Position numbers and translations under genes: made by a program. Below the pieces are notes generated by a model, which saw only the letters and a list, made by a program, of their open reading frames with translations, searched no databases and was not told where the DNA came from. This document shows positions 32,365 to 43,040 of a stretch of 64,000 bases of DNA, one piece after another (positions within the stretch are counted from its first letter, which is position 1; each line of letters opens with the position of its first letter). Origin of the DNA: Exophiala sp. HKRS030 (taxonomy: Eukaryota; Ascomycota; Eurotiomycetes; Chaetothyriales; Herpotrichiellaceae); contig JAHWDD010000003.1 in NCBI GenBank assembly GCA_023897205.1, forward strand, positions 7,505,665 through 7,569,664, in the 5' to 3' direction.

Positions 32365-35300
32365 GCTTGACAACAGAACTCGATTTATTGCTAGCAGAGA
32401 TAGGGTAGGGATGTGGAGATGGTGGTGATACAAAAGTCAATTCACAATAACATGGTCAATAAACCTGTTGATACAATACAGAAAAAGGCCTGAATAGCGA
32501 TGAGGAGTTTGTTTTGCCCAAATGATTGCTGCATGCAAGGGCAGTGATGTCTCTATGGCTTTGTTGTCATTCTTGGTTGGATTTTGTTTGAATTGGATGG
32601 GAGATGTTGTCCCCGGAATGGCACATGCCTTTTAAGGTGCAGGAGGGGTAAATCTCAATCGAGCATTGGTGATGAAGTTTCTATTGTTGCATACGAGAAG
32701 ATAGAATGTCGCGTGTTGAAGAAATAGATTGTAGCCCAAAAGTTGAAGATGTTGAAGTGAGTGTGGTGTGTATGCACGTAGGACATGGTAGGATACAAAC
32801 ATGAATATGAAGATTGAAGAACAGGGATAAATCATAAAGTGTTGGCCAGGGTGACGGTGGATGGTGGATAGTGCATGGTGGATGGTGGATAGTGCATGGT
32901 GGATGGTGGATAGTGCATGGTGGATGGTGGATAGTGCATGGTGGATGGTGGATGGCGGATGAGTGAAGAATTTGAGATTTAGTGTGGGAGGGTCCAGAAG
33001 AACTGAGATCGACAGGCTTTGATAGGCGCCAATGAAGGGCAAGGGGTGTTAGAGTGCTCCATGCATCACTAACGACGAAGGACTAAGTAGTTAAGTAGCT
33101 ATCTGGCTGTTAGTTAGTTTGCTACGGAGGACAGAGCCACACACATAGGTAGTTTCCTTAGGTGCCGTGGCAAAGGCCTGAGGCCAAGGTTCTTTCTGCC
33201 TGGACTACGGTTCTCCAGCTAAGAGCTTAAGTGGACTTGTAACCAACCATCGAGGTAGAATTCAATCATATTCACTACTCAGGCAGGCAACCAAAGTACC
33301 TGAATTCACTCGAATTGTCTTCACTTGAATTGTCTGGTTGAACAACAATATCAGGCAAGTCACCTGACCCTCGCGTTTTATCACTTGTAAGTGCCAGGGC
33401 CAGGAACCCCCAGGGCAATATCCTAGACATCTCTACTTTAACTAGGTGTCCAGGGACCTGGAATTCGCCTAGCCAGCCTGTTTCGTCGATAGAGTTGTCC
33501 TTTGACTTTCGGCAACGTAGTGCATTTGCATTCTGTGAACAATGACAAGGGGCAAGGGTTGACATGGTGCGTCTGTGAGGTTGATCAAAATTTCGACCGA
33601 GTTGGTGAGCAAGAGAACACCTGGCAATCTCCAGAGTCGAGAGGAACTGAGGGACTGAGGCACTGAGGCATTCAGACTTCAGAGAATGAATTCCAGTTAC
33701 ACTCTACCCAACTATGCATGACATAACCTTTCAGCACAAAGCGTCAATGGAACAATCTTTGGCTTCATGATAATGAACTAGGTTTCATCGTAATCGTGAC
33801 GAATGGACCAGTACGGGCACTCCTATGGCTGCGGCCACAAGAAATGTCTGTTCAAAACAATACAATGCAAGACCTCAAAGCATAACCTGATTGTTGATTT
33901 TATTCCCATCAGCCTCCTGTAACTCTCCGAATATAAATCATGCCACGGAAGTAAGTTCTGGTGAACCGAGACAAACGCATCCCAGATCCCATACGCTAAC
34001 AGGGTCAGGGTGGGCGTCGATGGCGCTGGGTCAGAGATCTGGGGTTCGCACATCTTTAGTTACCAATTAAGCCCAAGAAGCCTTAGGGGCCTTGGAAAAG
34101 TACGCAAGATGGTGGCGAGGAGGCGTCAATGGGTCAAGCACACTCTCGCTAGGGTCGCCAAGGTACGCCTTCAAGGGGCCACGGGGGAGCCACGGGGGCA
34201 CTGGCGCACCTAGCCTCGAACTCGGTGGATGGGGGAGATGCCACTTGGACTGGCTCCCCACGTCTCTCCCGTGTCTCCGTATCTTTGGTCGGTTTCAGGT
34301 CGCTTTTAGGCTTCTTGGGCTTGACCTTGATGCTGCTAACTGGCCTCTAGGCGACACCCAAGCGACAACGTACAACATACTCCGTACTTTAGTCTTAGAC
34401 TTTAAGATGAGCGATGACAATCTGGAGATTCGTCCTCTGCAACAGTTGTTGCCACCAACCATTCATTGACTTCTAAATAAATAGATAAAGCTTTATTCCA
34501 CTCTGTACAGCATCGAGTACGTACACCGTCCACCATATCTATCAAATCCCATACGCTCTCCGACCCGCTCCACCAATGACAACTCGGAAGGCTACCTGTC
34601 CAACCTGTCATATCAGAAGCCTCAGCATCCAGAAAAAACTGGATTATGTCTAAGGTTGACTCGTCAACACATTGCGCGTACTGCCTACTACATACGAACC
34701 AGATCTTTCACAAAGTCATTTCTTGTCCACTTTCATTCGCTACTCCGTCCGTAGAAGGTCACCTTTCGTCGCGCCCGGCTGCTTTTCCGAAGGCCCAACA
34801 AGCTTCCTGTCGCAAACCTTCACTCGTAGCTTTCCTCCTTTTTAGTCAAAAAAACTAACAAAACCTACATACCATCTCACAGTCTAACAATCATGCACGT
34901 CCAGATTTCCGAAAATCTGGATCCCTTCTCAGACCAATTGAGCCAAGTGTTCAAGCCACTTCAGGCGGCACGCGACTACCTACAAGGTAGTAAGTATCCA
35001 GATATCTCAGATGGCTGTCCTGCCTTTGTGTGCCGAATACTCCTGAAGTCTAACTCTGAACCGCGTTGTTTCTCTGCCGCCATTTCTACGGTGACCAAGG
35101 AAGTACCTAGGTGTCTATGCATACACACAATGGATACAGCTGAGAGGTAGGAAAAAACAATCAATCTATCGAAAGAGAAACAGGACATACTTCGTTTGAT
35201 TAACCAATTCATTTCGTGTCGACAGTGCTCGCCTGCCTGCTTTGGCTTTCCATTCCATCCCGTCTGCACAGCTTCATCCGTGATGGGTGTCGGATGCTCG

Positions 35301-35377
35301 CATACTCGCAAAGAAGAGAAAACATGACTCTCACAGCTCTCATATCCCATTTCACCTCTGACCTTTTCAATCGAATC
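32365..35377. other. 3-kb intergenic region with a minisatellite
   Basis: No gene was recognised on either strand. It includes the DENN upstream region, the 21-bp minisatellite at 32856-32960, and scattered short frames without domains (for example 34092-34469 and 34893-35150). Confidence 0.5.
32856..32960 (+). repeat. 21-bp minisatellite, four perfect copies plus one variant
   Basis: The unit starts GGTGGATGGTGGATAGTG and repeats at 32856, 32877, 32898 and 32919, with a diverged fifth copy at 32940. Being a multiple of three it makes a false repeat-protein frame on the minus strand (heptads of STIHHAL). It lies about 500 bp upstream of the DENN gene start. Confidence 0.95.
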
Positions 35378-36731
35378 TCAGGTATTGCCACAAAATCCTC
35401 TCCTAGTGATACCCATTGTTGCCAGATCCAGCTTCGCCCATGTCGGACGACCGTTTGACGCCTTTCTCACCACCTCGGCCCGCAGCATGCCATTCTGCAC
35501 ATTGAGATCCTGTTCGGGACCCTGCATCGGTGCAAGTTGACGGTGAGGACGATGCTCATCATTCACCGCTGGCTTTTGCATGCATTTTGGTCTATCTGCC
35601 GACGGACGGCGTCCTGAGGTCGAGGTCGAGGGTGCTCGGTCGTGTCCATTCGTATCAGAGGCGTCACCTTGTCCCATCGCAATGCCTTCCTCACTACCCA
35701 CTTTCTGCTGCTGCTGCTGCTGCTGCTGCCGCTGGCCCGGGCCCTTGATCTTGCCAATCGAGTCATTGATCGCGCGATCAAACTCGGGCAATTCATTCCT
35801 CAAAGTCCAGAAATCGATTCTATGCCTCAACGTCTTTTTCCAGAACCGCGTTGCCACGTGGTCTGCAACAAATGCCTTCATCGCAACGTCCTCAGGTCTC
35901 ATCAACCAAATACAGCGCACATCTTCCGGATGAATCTGTGCGTTGGCCGTATTCTGCATGCGAGCGCTGGCAATCTCAGTCACGTGCTCACACCCGATGA
36001 TGTGAGAACACAATCGGAGCAAGTAATTGAAGAAAAACCCACATGAAGTTCGATGTGGCGGGGCACGGAGGCCCTTTCCGTCGCAGCTCATCATCATCCA
36101 CTTCAGGATCTCATTGTGCATTTGTGCGTGGCCGCTGGTGATGATGATCGGACTTGGAGGTATCTTGGACTTTCGTCGTGACGACTTGCTTCTGATGGGC
36201 AGCTGTGTTTTCCAAGTGGAAGAGAATGTTCCTGCAATGGCTTGGGGGAAGTTTTGGTACAGCATGAATGGTGTGGATGTGTCGCTGTCGCGATAGAGGA
36301 TGTTGATGGTCGGACCAGCGCGGAGACTGTTAGTGGGAAGTCAGTGACCATTAAACAAAAGAACATGATAGTCCTCAGGGAGCATCACTCGATACTCACT
36401 CTTTCAGTTGTCCAGGAGTCAGTTCTGTCAAAGAAGTAGGTGTCTGCTCCGTCACAGGTTCTGAGATCGGCAGTTCCTGAGGCTTTCCATCATTGACGCC
36501 ACCTGAGGAGGATTCTCGTCTGACAAGCTCACCACTCTCGACAGGCAACGAGTCAGGAGTCTCGACCCGAGCTGAAGCACGCGATGGAGCCGTCGATGGT
36601 GCTGAAGATGGATTTGTGGACGGAGCCGACGACGATCGCGGTGCGTCGTCGCTCGGTGAGTTTGACTTGTCTTTATCAACCACGAGCGATCTCGACGACC
36701 TTGCAGGACTGGAGGCTTTTGCAAAAGACAT
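35378..36731 (-). CDS. Hypothetical protein with poly-Q tract
   Basis: Exons 36731-36400 and 36326-35378 (73-bp GTGAGT...AACAG intron, phase 2), 426 residues. The N-terminal 110 residues are Ser/Pro-rich and disordered. The middle holds DLRAGPTINILYRDSDTSTPFMLYQNFPQAIAG-type sequence and a compact helical stretch (EDVRCIWLMRPEDVAMKAFV, FWTLRNELPEFDRAIND) that is probably folded but that I do not recognise. A run of eight Gln (CAG repeat, 35705-35728 on the opposite strand) and a basic disordered tail follow. The middle of exon 2 around 36020-36070 may conceal a further intron. Function unknown. Confidence 0.65.
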
Positions 36732-37655
36732 TTTTGGGGGCACAGTGGATCTTTCCACAGAATCAAAAAGGTCTGTGTATATGTGAGTTGCTTTGTCTGC
36801 ACGGCGGACAGACAGATATTTCAGTGACTGACTTTGGTCGATCAACTTACGTTGTTTGAGGTGCAGCTAACGAACACGCAAGATTTTTGAACCGGATCTG
36901 GGATGAGAGCTCTGTTGTTGATATAGCGAAGCGATCAAGGTAAGACGGTCAAACACGCCCAAGAGCAAGAGAAGATAGACTAGGCCGAGAAAACGAAAAA
37001 TCTCAACAAGGTCATATGGCTAATAGGAATTGGTTTCAACGTGAAGGAGAGAGTGGCATGAAGGAACGCCAGTAAAACCTGGTCTGCGCAAGAAAGAGAG
37101 TGACGGTATTCAAGATCGGACAGACAGATCTTCACTCTTTGCTTGATCTCGTTCATTCATCCGGTAATTCATTCATTCATTCATGTCGACATCCATTGCA
37201 GCCTGACACTTCACTTCACGCTCCTCGCTCGGGTAGTGACATGGCTAGGCTAGAGGTACCTATTCACGTTTTTAAGCCTGGACTTTTTCTTTCTTTGGGC
37301 AGACGGACAATCGCGTCGTTTGTCACTGTGTTTGTCGCCTTGTTTCTTTCGGACGCAATCTGATCAATTGCATTTTGCGGACGCAGAGAGCTTCGCCTGT
37401 GGAAAGAGAATAGAATAGAACACAACAGATATGGTAAACAAGTGCTCGGTTTCTTTCGGAACGAAGATTTCCTACGAACTGGTAAAACCCCGGGGTTCAG
37501 GGCGAAAGATATTGTTACATAGATCTGAAATAAAACCCGCCTTCAAAGAACTATTTTGCACCTTCATCGCTGGAAGATATGACTCAGATAATGTACACCT
37601 TTTGATACAATCCCCCTTCCCTCATCCGTTCTGTGATCGAGGACACAACATCCCA
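36732..37655. other. Intergenic
   Basis: Upstream flank of the poly-Q gene and 3' flank of the acyltransferase gene. Contains an ATTC tetranucleotide run at about 37165-37182. No gene seen. Confidence 0.45.
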
Positions 37656-40130
37656 CTAGCTGGGATTTTTCACCTTCGACAACCCACCCGCACTCACGGG
37701 CTTTGACACCGGCTTCCCTGTACTCGTCGTCGACGGTTTCTCGGCTTTGGGCTTTACCGTGCGAAGCGCTGTAGGACTGGGATCGGTGGTTGGAAGTTTT
37801 GGCGGTTTCGTCGTTGGTCCTGTCTTTGAAAGGGTGGAGGGTTTCTTGGGTTTCGTGGTAGTAGGGACAGCAGGGGGAGGAGGCAGTGATGCCAGCTTCG
37901 TGGGGCGACTCTTTGCTGTGCTGGAGATCGATGGCGGTGGTTTCGTTGCAGCGGTTGCTTGAGGTTTGGTGCTTGTCGCTTTGTTGATCTTGCCGGAAGC
38001 TGGGTTGGCCGATGTAGTTGAGGTCGTCGTGGGTTTTGTGATCGGTTTGGTGTTTATTTTGGAAGGGTTCTGTGCAGTGCTCGTGCTTGTCTCCACTGGC
38101 TTCTTCTTAATGCTTATGCTTTCTGTCGTCGGCTTCTGGGTGGGTTTAGCAGCAACTGTAGCAGGACCAGTTTTCTTCGCTGGACCGATGTTCGTGCTTG
38201 CGAGTTTCTTTGGCCCCAGCTTCGGTAGTGATCGTCTTGTTGTAGATGAACTCTCACTCCCGACTGCAGTGGAGGCATTACTCGACAGCGTGATAACCGT
38301 TCCATACCGACTGTTCTCCTCTGCTTTGACAGCATCCCAGAATTGTCCTGGTGGTGGCCCTCCGCCTGCTTTCTTGTTGGCCCCAGAGATATTTGATTTC
38401 TTGTTCTCGGCAGACTTCAAATCTTCCCAGAACGTACCTTTCTGTTTGTGACTTTTCTGTGATGGCCCCGACACGACAGATCCATACCTGCTGTTCTCTT
38501 CGGCCTCGATCTCGTCCCAAAACGTGCCCTTCTTTGCTTGACGTCCATTGGTGATTGAATTCATTGTGCGTGGAGGTGCTGCAATACCACTTTGTCGTCT
38601 CCTGGCTTCTTCTTGAGCCAAATCTTGCATAAATGATTTCTGTTTGCTAGTGATACTATCCGTAACCATTTTTTGCGGGTCCGATAGGAACTGTTGCATG
38701 AAATCCGCACGATTCAGCAGATTCTGTGCGGACGACGATGTCAGAAGCTTGGAAACCGCCATCGCCCCGGATTTGAACGTTTGTTCTTGTTGAGAAGGAT
38801 CAAAAAAGGAGTCGAGTGTGAGGCCTGAAAGTGAGGAAGAAACATTCTTGACCTCTTTTCCTGCTTGACGGCTTGCCTTTTTGATGTCATCAGTTCCAGA
38901 CTGTAGAGCTTGCCGGTTGATGCTTTTCCAGAACCGCTGTGGTAGGTCTCCGTAGAAGATATACAGAATCATGGCGAGGATACCCATAGGGGCGAATATC
39001 TGTAGAAATTCGTACCATCTGCTTGCTTGAATCGGTACTTCTAAATGTCCACATCCTCGCAGAACTTTTCCTGATTTGTACTTTGTCGCTCCAATGTCAG
39101 CTGGGAAATGACCGTTCTGGAGATATTGCTCCATGAGGAGATCTTTTTCTCTCCACCGAGCATTCAACCATAACTCGAAAGCTTTGTCACTGTGGAGAGG
39201 GATGTCCTTGATTGCGAAACGACGCCAATGCATGCTGACGCTTTTTGGAGGACGACCTTCGAGATAGCCAGCTTTGAGAGTAAATATGTCTTGAGCATAT
39301 TGCCCGCGCGGAACTCCTTCATAGGCGACGGTACAGTCGTAGAGATAATCCACAGAACCTTTGAGTTCGTCAAGACAGAACTGTAAGCCAGTACTGCGAG
39401 GCAGCAACACATGCTTTGTGTCTGGAACGTTGGTTTTCTTTGCCCATGCAGCGCTTTTCGCTCGAGTACTCGGTGCCAGGTTTGTGCCTTCTGGGAATAA
39501 CAGTAACCACATCGGATCCGTGAGTTTGTTCAAACGCTGTAAAGCACTGGCCATGTTTGGTTTGTCCTGCTCCCAGTTCCTTTTCAGGAATATGAATTGA
39601 TTCAGTTGCATTCCCCATCCCAGAATCGGAATCTTCTTCAACGATTCCTTAAGGATGATGTACAAACGACCATGCATTCCATTGCAATACGCAATCCACC
39701 ACAAATACAACCAATCAGTGTAGATTTGATGGTTGGCAATAAGAACAATCCGTTCTGGGAAATCCAGAAGCAAAGTACCATCGGTCGTTTTCAGTAACTG
39801 ACCTCGAACGGACGAGTCGCCGGAAATGATGACCTTTGTAGGTGCAAATGTCTGGGTCAGGGTCATAGTAAGCAGTCCGAAAGACTGCTTTGTGAATGCA
39901 ATCCATGCATTGTACCAATCCTCGTTGACGAGATATAGTGGAGATCCCAAAATCTGTGAAAGATTGATTGCCAAAGCTCCTGAGAGGAAATACGTCGACA
40001 GCGCTACGGCTCTTGAAGCGACTGAAAATTCCCCTTTTTTCAACGGTACTCGGTCAGGCCGCGAAGCTCGTGACTCGAGAGAAAACCCGGCTGCAGGCTC
40101 CAATGCCGGTTTCGTAGAGATGGCGGACAT
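37656..40130 (-). CDS. Membrane LPLAT acyltransferase with long Thr/Pro/Lys tail
   Basis: A single exon of 824 residues from the ATG at 40130. Residues 40-390 are a lysophospholipid acyltransferase of the AGPAT/LCLAT type: the catalytic NHQIYTD (His and Asp of the H-x4-D box, about 133-139), FPEGT (about 212-216), an N-terminal membrane helix (FLSGALAINLSQILGS) and a later one (IFAPMGILAMILYIFYG, about 380-396). It should acylate lysophospholipids at the ER. The tail is unusual: three copies of a G-x-F-W-(D/E) motif at about 535, 565 and 595, exactly 30 residues apart, then some 200 residues of Thr/Pro/Lys low complexity. The enzyme part is confident; exact substrate and the tail's role are not. 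Confidence 0.88.
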   Translation of the reverse strand: MSAISTKPALEPAAGFSLESRASRPDRVPLKKGEFSVASRAVALSTYFLSGALAINLSQILGSPLYLVNEDWYNAWIAFTKQSFGLLTMTLTQTFAPTKVIISGDSSVRGQLLKTTDGTLLLDFPERIVLIANHQIYTDWLYLWWIAYCNGMHGRLYIILKESLKKIPILGWGMQLNQFIFLKRNWEQDKPNMASALQRLNKLTDPMWLLLFPEGTNLAPSTRAKSAAWAKKTNVPDTKHVLLPRSTGLQFCLDELKGSVDYLYDCTVAYEGVPRGQYAQDIFTLKAGYLEGRPPKSVSMHWRRFAIKDIPLHSDKAFELWLNARWREKDLLMEQYLQNGHFPADIGATKYKSGKVLRGCGHLEVPIQASRWYEFLQIFAPMGILAMILYIFYGDLPQRFWKSINRQALQSGTDDIKKASRQAGKEVKNVSSSLSGLTLDSFFDPSQQEQTFKSGAMAVSKLLTSSSAQNLLNRADFMQQFLSDPQKMVTDSITSKQKSFMQDLAQEEARRRQSGIAAPPRTMNSITNGRQAKKGTFWDEIEAEENSRYGSVVSGPSQKSHKQKGTFWEDLKSAENKKSNISGANKKAGGGPPPGQFWDAVKAEENSRYGTVITLSSNASTAVGSESSSTTRRSLPKLGPKKLASTNIGPAKKTGPATVAAKPTQKPTTESISIKKKPVETSTSTAQNPSKINTKPITKPTTTSTTSANPASGKINKATSTKPQATAATKPPPSISSTAKSRPTKLASLPPPPAVPTTTKPKKPSTLSKTGPTTKPPKLPTTDPSPTALRTVKPKAEKPSTTSTGKPVSKPVSAGGLSKVKNPS

Positions 40131-40913
40131 CTTCAGCGACCTTGACACGATGTACTGTTACTGATTCTGTCATTCATTCTGTTTCAAAGAGCCCACGGAT
40201 CTTGAAAGTCATCGCCATGGATATAGCGGCTCGAATGGCAATAGCTGTAACTTAAAACTCAACTCAAGGCTGGGAGGTGCAAGACAATCAACAGCAATGA
40301 TATTGAACGCCACCTCTGACGTAAGTCTTGACATGGACTGGATTTGACAGGGATCCATCTCGATACATGGACGATTCACATCCCAGTGATGGGACAGTTG
40401 GAATGTCCATTGTTGCTCCCGCGTGTGGCTCAGTCCAATTCTGAGAGCGGTAACTGTTCAAGCGAGCAGACGATTCAAAGAAAGGACAAATTGACAGCTT
40501 GCCCGCGTCTCTTGTTGGACATCGCAACACCCCTTCGTGACCCCTTCTGCAGTCAATCGGGCAATGATGACTGGTGTGATCCTCGTCAGAAGGTGTCTAG
40601 ACTTGTTTTCGACAGGGATCAGGCTGTCGATGAGGGGCATCTCGGGTGTTGGCACGACCAGAAAAACCTGAAATCAAGATACAACCCCTGTGTGGCGGTG
40701 CGGTTGGACCCCGGATGACGTTCCCACGCTGGCTTCGACTCCATAACATTCTCCTATCATCCTCGGGACGATTCAGAACTTCAAGAGACACAAAAGGAAT
40801 CTACATTTACTTGACATCACGGTCTTTTCTTCCCTATTTGAATTCCTTCGATACCTTCTTTGATCATCGTTGAATCCTCTCGGTCATATTGTGACTGAGT
40901 TTATTTTGTCTCA
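40131..40913. promoter_or_regulatory. Upstream region between divergent acyltransferase and 40.9-kb gene
   Basis: 783 bp without a credible ORF. Carries the promoters of both flanking genes. Confidence 0.45.
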
Positions 40914-41951
40914 ATGCCTAACGTATCCTTTGACGTTTTCTTCGACAAGGACTTTATCAATATCACAGCCACTCGAGGTATTACTGCTCCCAAGGCTAAA
41001 CCAGAGTGGAAAGTCCGAACTGCTCCCAAATTGCCACCAAAGGAAAAACCTGAAGAAAACAACGGTACTCCTAGACCACCACCGAGACAAAAGTTGACAT
41101 CTACTCGTCAATCTCTTGCACCCAAACAACAAGCTTCAGCTGCTCCCAAAGAACAAACCGAGAACTCAGACGCAGCTTCTCAAACCGGCGAGCAACCTCG
41201 ACGAAAGCCCCCAAGCTCGGTCCTAGAAAGAAGTCTGCCAGTCAATCGAAACCAGCAACTTCTTAGATATGGCTACTCAATGGGTTCTGGGAAAGATATC
41301 TGATGCTCTTGCTCCCACAGTTTCCAATGGTGTGGCTACTGCCGGATCATTTGCAGGAGGTGCCATTAGTGCGGTTGGATCGAGTATCAATGGTGTTGGT
41401 GAGGGTATCAACAACTCAATCAGAAGATATGGAGATGGAGTGAAGGATTATGGAAATGGAATCATGGATTGGACAAAAGCAAGTGGAAGTCGAGCTCAGA
41501 CTGCCAGTAATCCTCTTGGACTCACATCAGGTGCAGCTCAGGGAAAGACATCAGTTACGAGCCCACGAGTCTATCAAGCACAACCGAGAAGCAATGCATC
41601 CAAGACATTGACGACGACAAACAAAGGCGCACAGAAGAAGATTGAAGCTGGCACTCCGAAGAAAGCCTTGCCTGCTCCAGGATCGAAGTCTACCGTGACA
41701 AGATCAGGTGGCGCTGGCCCTTTGTCGAAGCCTGAGACCAAAGCTCCTGTCAAGAAACCAGGCGTTAGCACGACGTCGGCTGCACCAAATCCCGGAGCGA
41801 TGAGAAAGGCCACGACAAAGCCAGGGGAGCAACCAAGAAAATCGCTCCTGTCAAGCCCAGCACGGCGTCAGCACCAAAGACTTCGATTGCGAAGCCCAAG
41901 TCGCAGGTCAATCATACAGCAGCTGCCAATCCTCTTGGACTCTCGTTTTAG
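40914..41951 (+). CDS. Conserved-looking basic repeat-rich protein (three frameshifts in this assembly)
   Basis: Reading requires three single-base restorations at about 41185-41192, 41257-41266 and in the G run 41824-41827. The total then becomes 346 residues ending TAAANPLGLSF. The N-terminus (MPNVSFDVFFDKDFINITAT) and the central Gly-rich segment (MATQWVLGKISDALAP, GEGINNSIRRYGDGVKDYGN) look folded or amphipathic; the rest is Lys/Pro/Thr-rich with repeated NPLGL (twice). I do not recognise a named family. The consistent amino-acid style across frames (for example SASQSKPATS followed by DMATQ) is the evidence that one gene is present. Confidence 0.6.
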
Positions 41952-42400
41952 GTAGATGTTTAGTTTCGTGTGTATCAGAATAACACTGGAGTTTGGTGTA
42001 AATTGTTTTCTTTTTTGACTCACATGACACTTGCCACTTGAAGCATTATCCATGGTGTAACTAGCGCTCAGTGATGATATGTCTGATACCGTAAGACCTA
42101 AGACGCTCGACGGTTTCGCTATTCGGTGATCACGATCGACCTGTTGTGCCTATCACGCCGCCCTGGCTGCACATCGACTAGCTTGATCAACCCTCAACCT
42201 TTGATGATAGACAAAGATAGATCCTCTCCAGGAGAGAATCCTTTCAAGGTAAAGAGCTAGGTATATTGCTTTACTGTATAAATTGAGTCCTTCGAAAATG
42301 TGCTGTCATTGTACAGTGTCTTGCAATTTATTTGGGCTATTCTGATCGAATGGAGAACTTGTTTGTCATTCGAAGGGTCCTGGGCTACTGAAGCGGGAGC
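41952..42400. other. Intergenic
   Basis: 3' flank of the preceding gene up to the MITE-like element; no gene or RNA seen. Confidence 0.45.
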
Positions 42401-42664
42401 GACTATTCGCACCGGTCCCACGTGACTTGGCCACCTAATTTTAGGGAGTTAACTAGAAGTCCGTATGTCCAGAAACTGCCAGAATAACATTAGAAGCCTT
42501 TTTCTAGTATAATTCGATAGAATTTCTCGCCTGTCTTAGTATTAATAGATAGCTAGAAGATCCTATTCTATATCTATATAGTAAGTAAAGCCCCTTAGAG
42601 GGGCGAGTAATAAGAAATAACTTAGAGGTATTCTGAAGGTCACGTGGAGACCGGTGCGAATAGT
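42401..42664. mobile_element. MITE-like element with about 26-bp inverted ends
   Basis: The arms 42401-42426 and 42639-42664 are inverted repeats differing by one base and one inserted base (GACTATTCGCACCGGTC...). The interior is AT-rich and without coding capacity. The right arm merges into the minisatellite that follows. Target duplication not identified. Confidence 0.6.
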
Positions 42665-42902
42665 AAGTGAACCGGTGTGAATAGTAAGTGAACCATTGCG
42701 AATATTACGTGAACCGTTGTGAATATTACATGAACCGTTATGAACAGTACGTGAACCGTTGTGAACAGTACGTGAACCGTTGTGAACAGTACGTGAACCG
42801 TTGTGAACAGTACGTGAACCGTTGTAAACAGTACGTGAACCGTTGTGAATAGTACGTGAACCGGTGCGAATAGTACGTGAACCGGTGCGAATAATCTACT
42901 AC
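42650..42902 (+). repeat. 21-bp minisatellite derived from the MITE end
   Basis: Eleven full units (42650, then every 21 bp to 42880) plus a partial twelfth. The first 15 bases of the first and last full units (ACCGGTGCGAATAGT) are identical to the MITE terminal repeat, while inner units have drifted to ACCGTTGTGAACAGT. There are no unique spacers between units. Confidence 0.95.
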
Positions 42903-42944
42903 AGGCATGCGTACCGTCCATCTCCGAAACAAAAAAAAAAGAGC

Positions 42945-42950
42945 AAAAAA
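42945..42950 (-). terminator. Pol III terminator of tRNA-Tyr
   Basis: Six T on the minus strand starting a few bases after the tRNA 3' end, with a second run of ten T at 42940-42931. Confidence 0.85.
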
Positions 42951-42953
42951 TTG

Positions 42954-43040
42954 TCCCCTCGGCCGGATTCGAGCCGACGACCTTTCGGTTACATTCTTAA
43001 CAATTACAGCCGAACGTGATTCCAACTACACCACAAGGGG
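42954..43040 (-). tRNA. tRNA-Tyr (GUA) with intron
   Basis: 87 nt: acceptor CCCCTTG pairs with CGAGGGG (one G-U), discriminator A, D-arm with GG at 18-19, anticodon stem TTCGG/CCGAA, anticodon GTA, and T-arm GTCGG CTCGAAT CCGGC. A 14-nt insertion follows the base 3' of the anticodon, the canonical position for nuclear tRNA introns, and tRNA-Tyr genes of fungi carry one. Removing it leaves 73 nt. Confidence 0.93.

Noticed and set aside
32632..33042. Minus-strand protein with STIHHAL heptads
   Set aside because: Created by the 21-bp minisatellite; no conserved flanks.
42650..42902. CRISPR-like array
   Set aside because: Units are directly adjacent with no unique spacers and the genome is fungal; it is a minisatellite.
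42640..43025. Minus-strand repeat-protein frames over the 21-bp minisatellite
   Set aside because: The repeat unit is a multiple of three, so the frames are by-products of the DNA repeat; one also runs through the tRNA gene.
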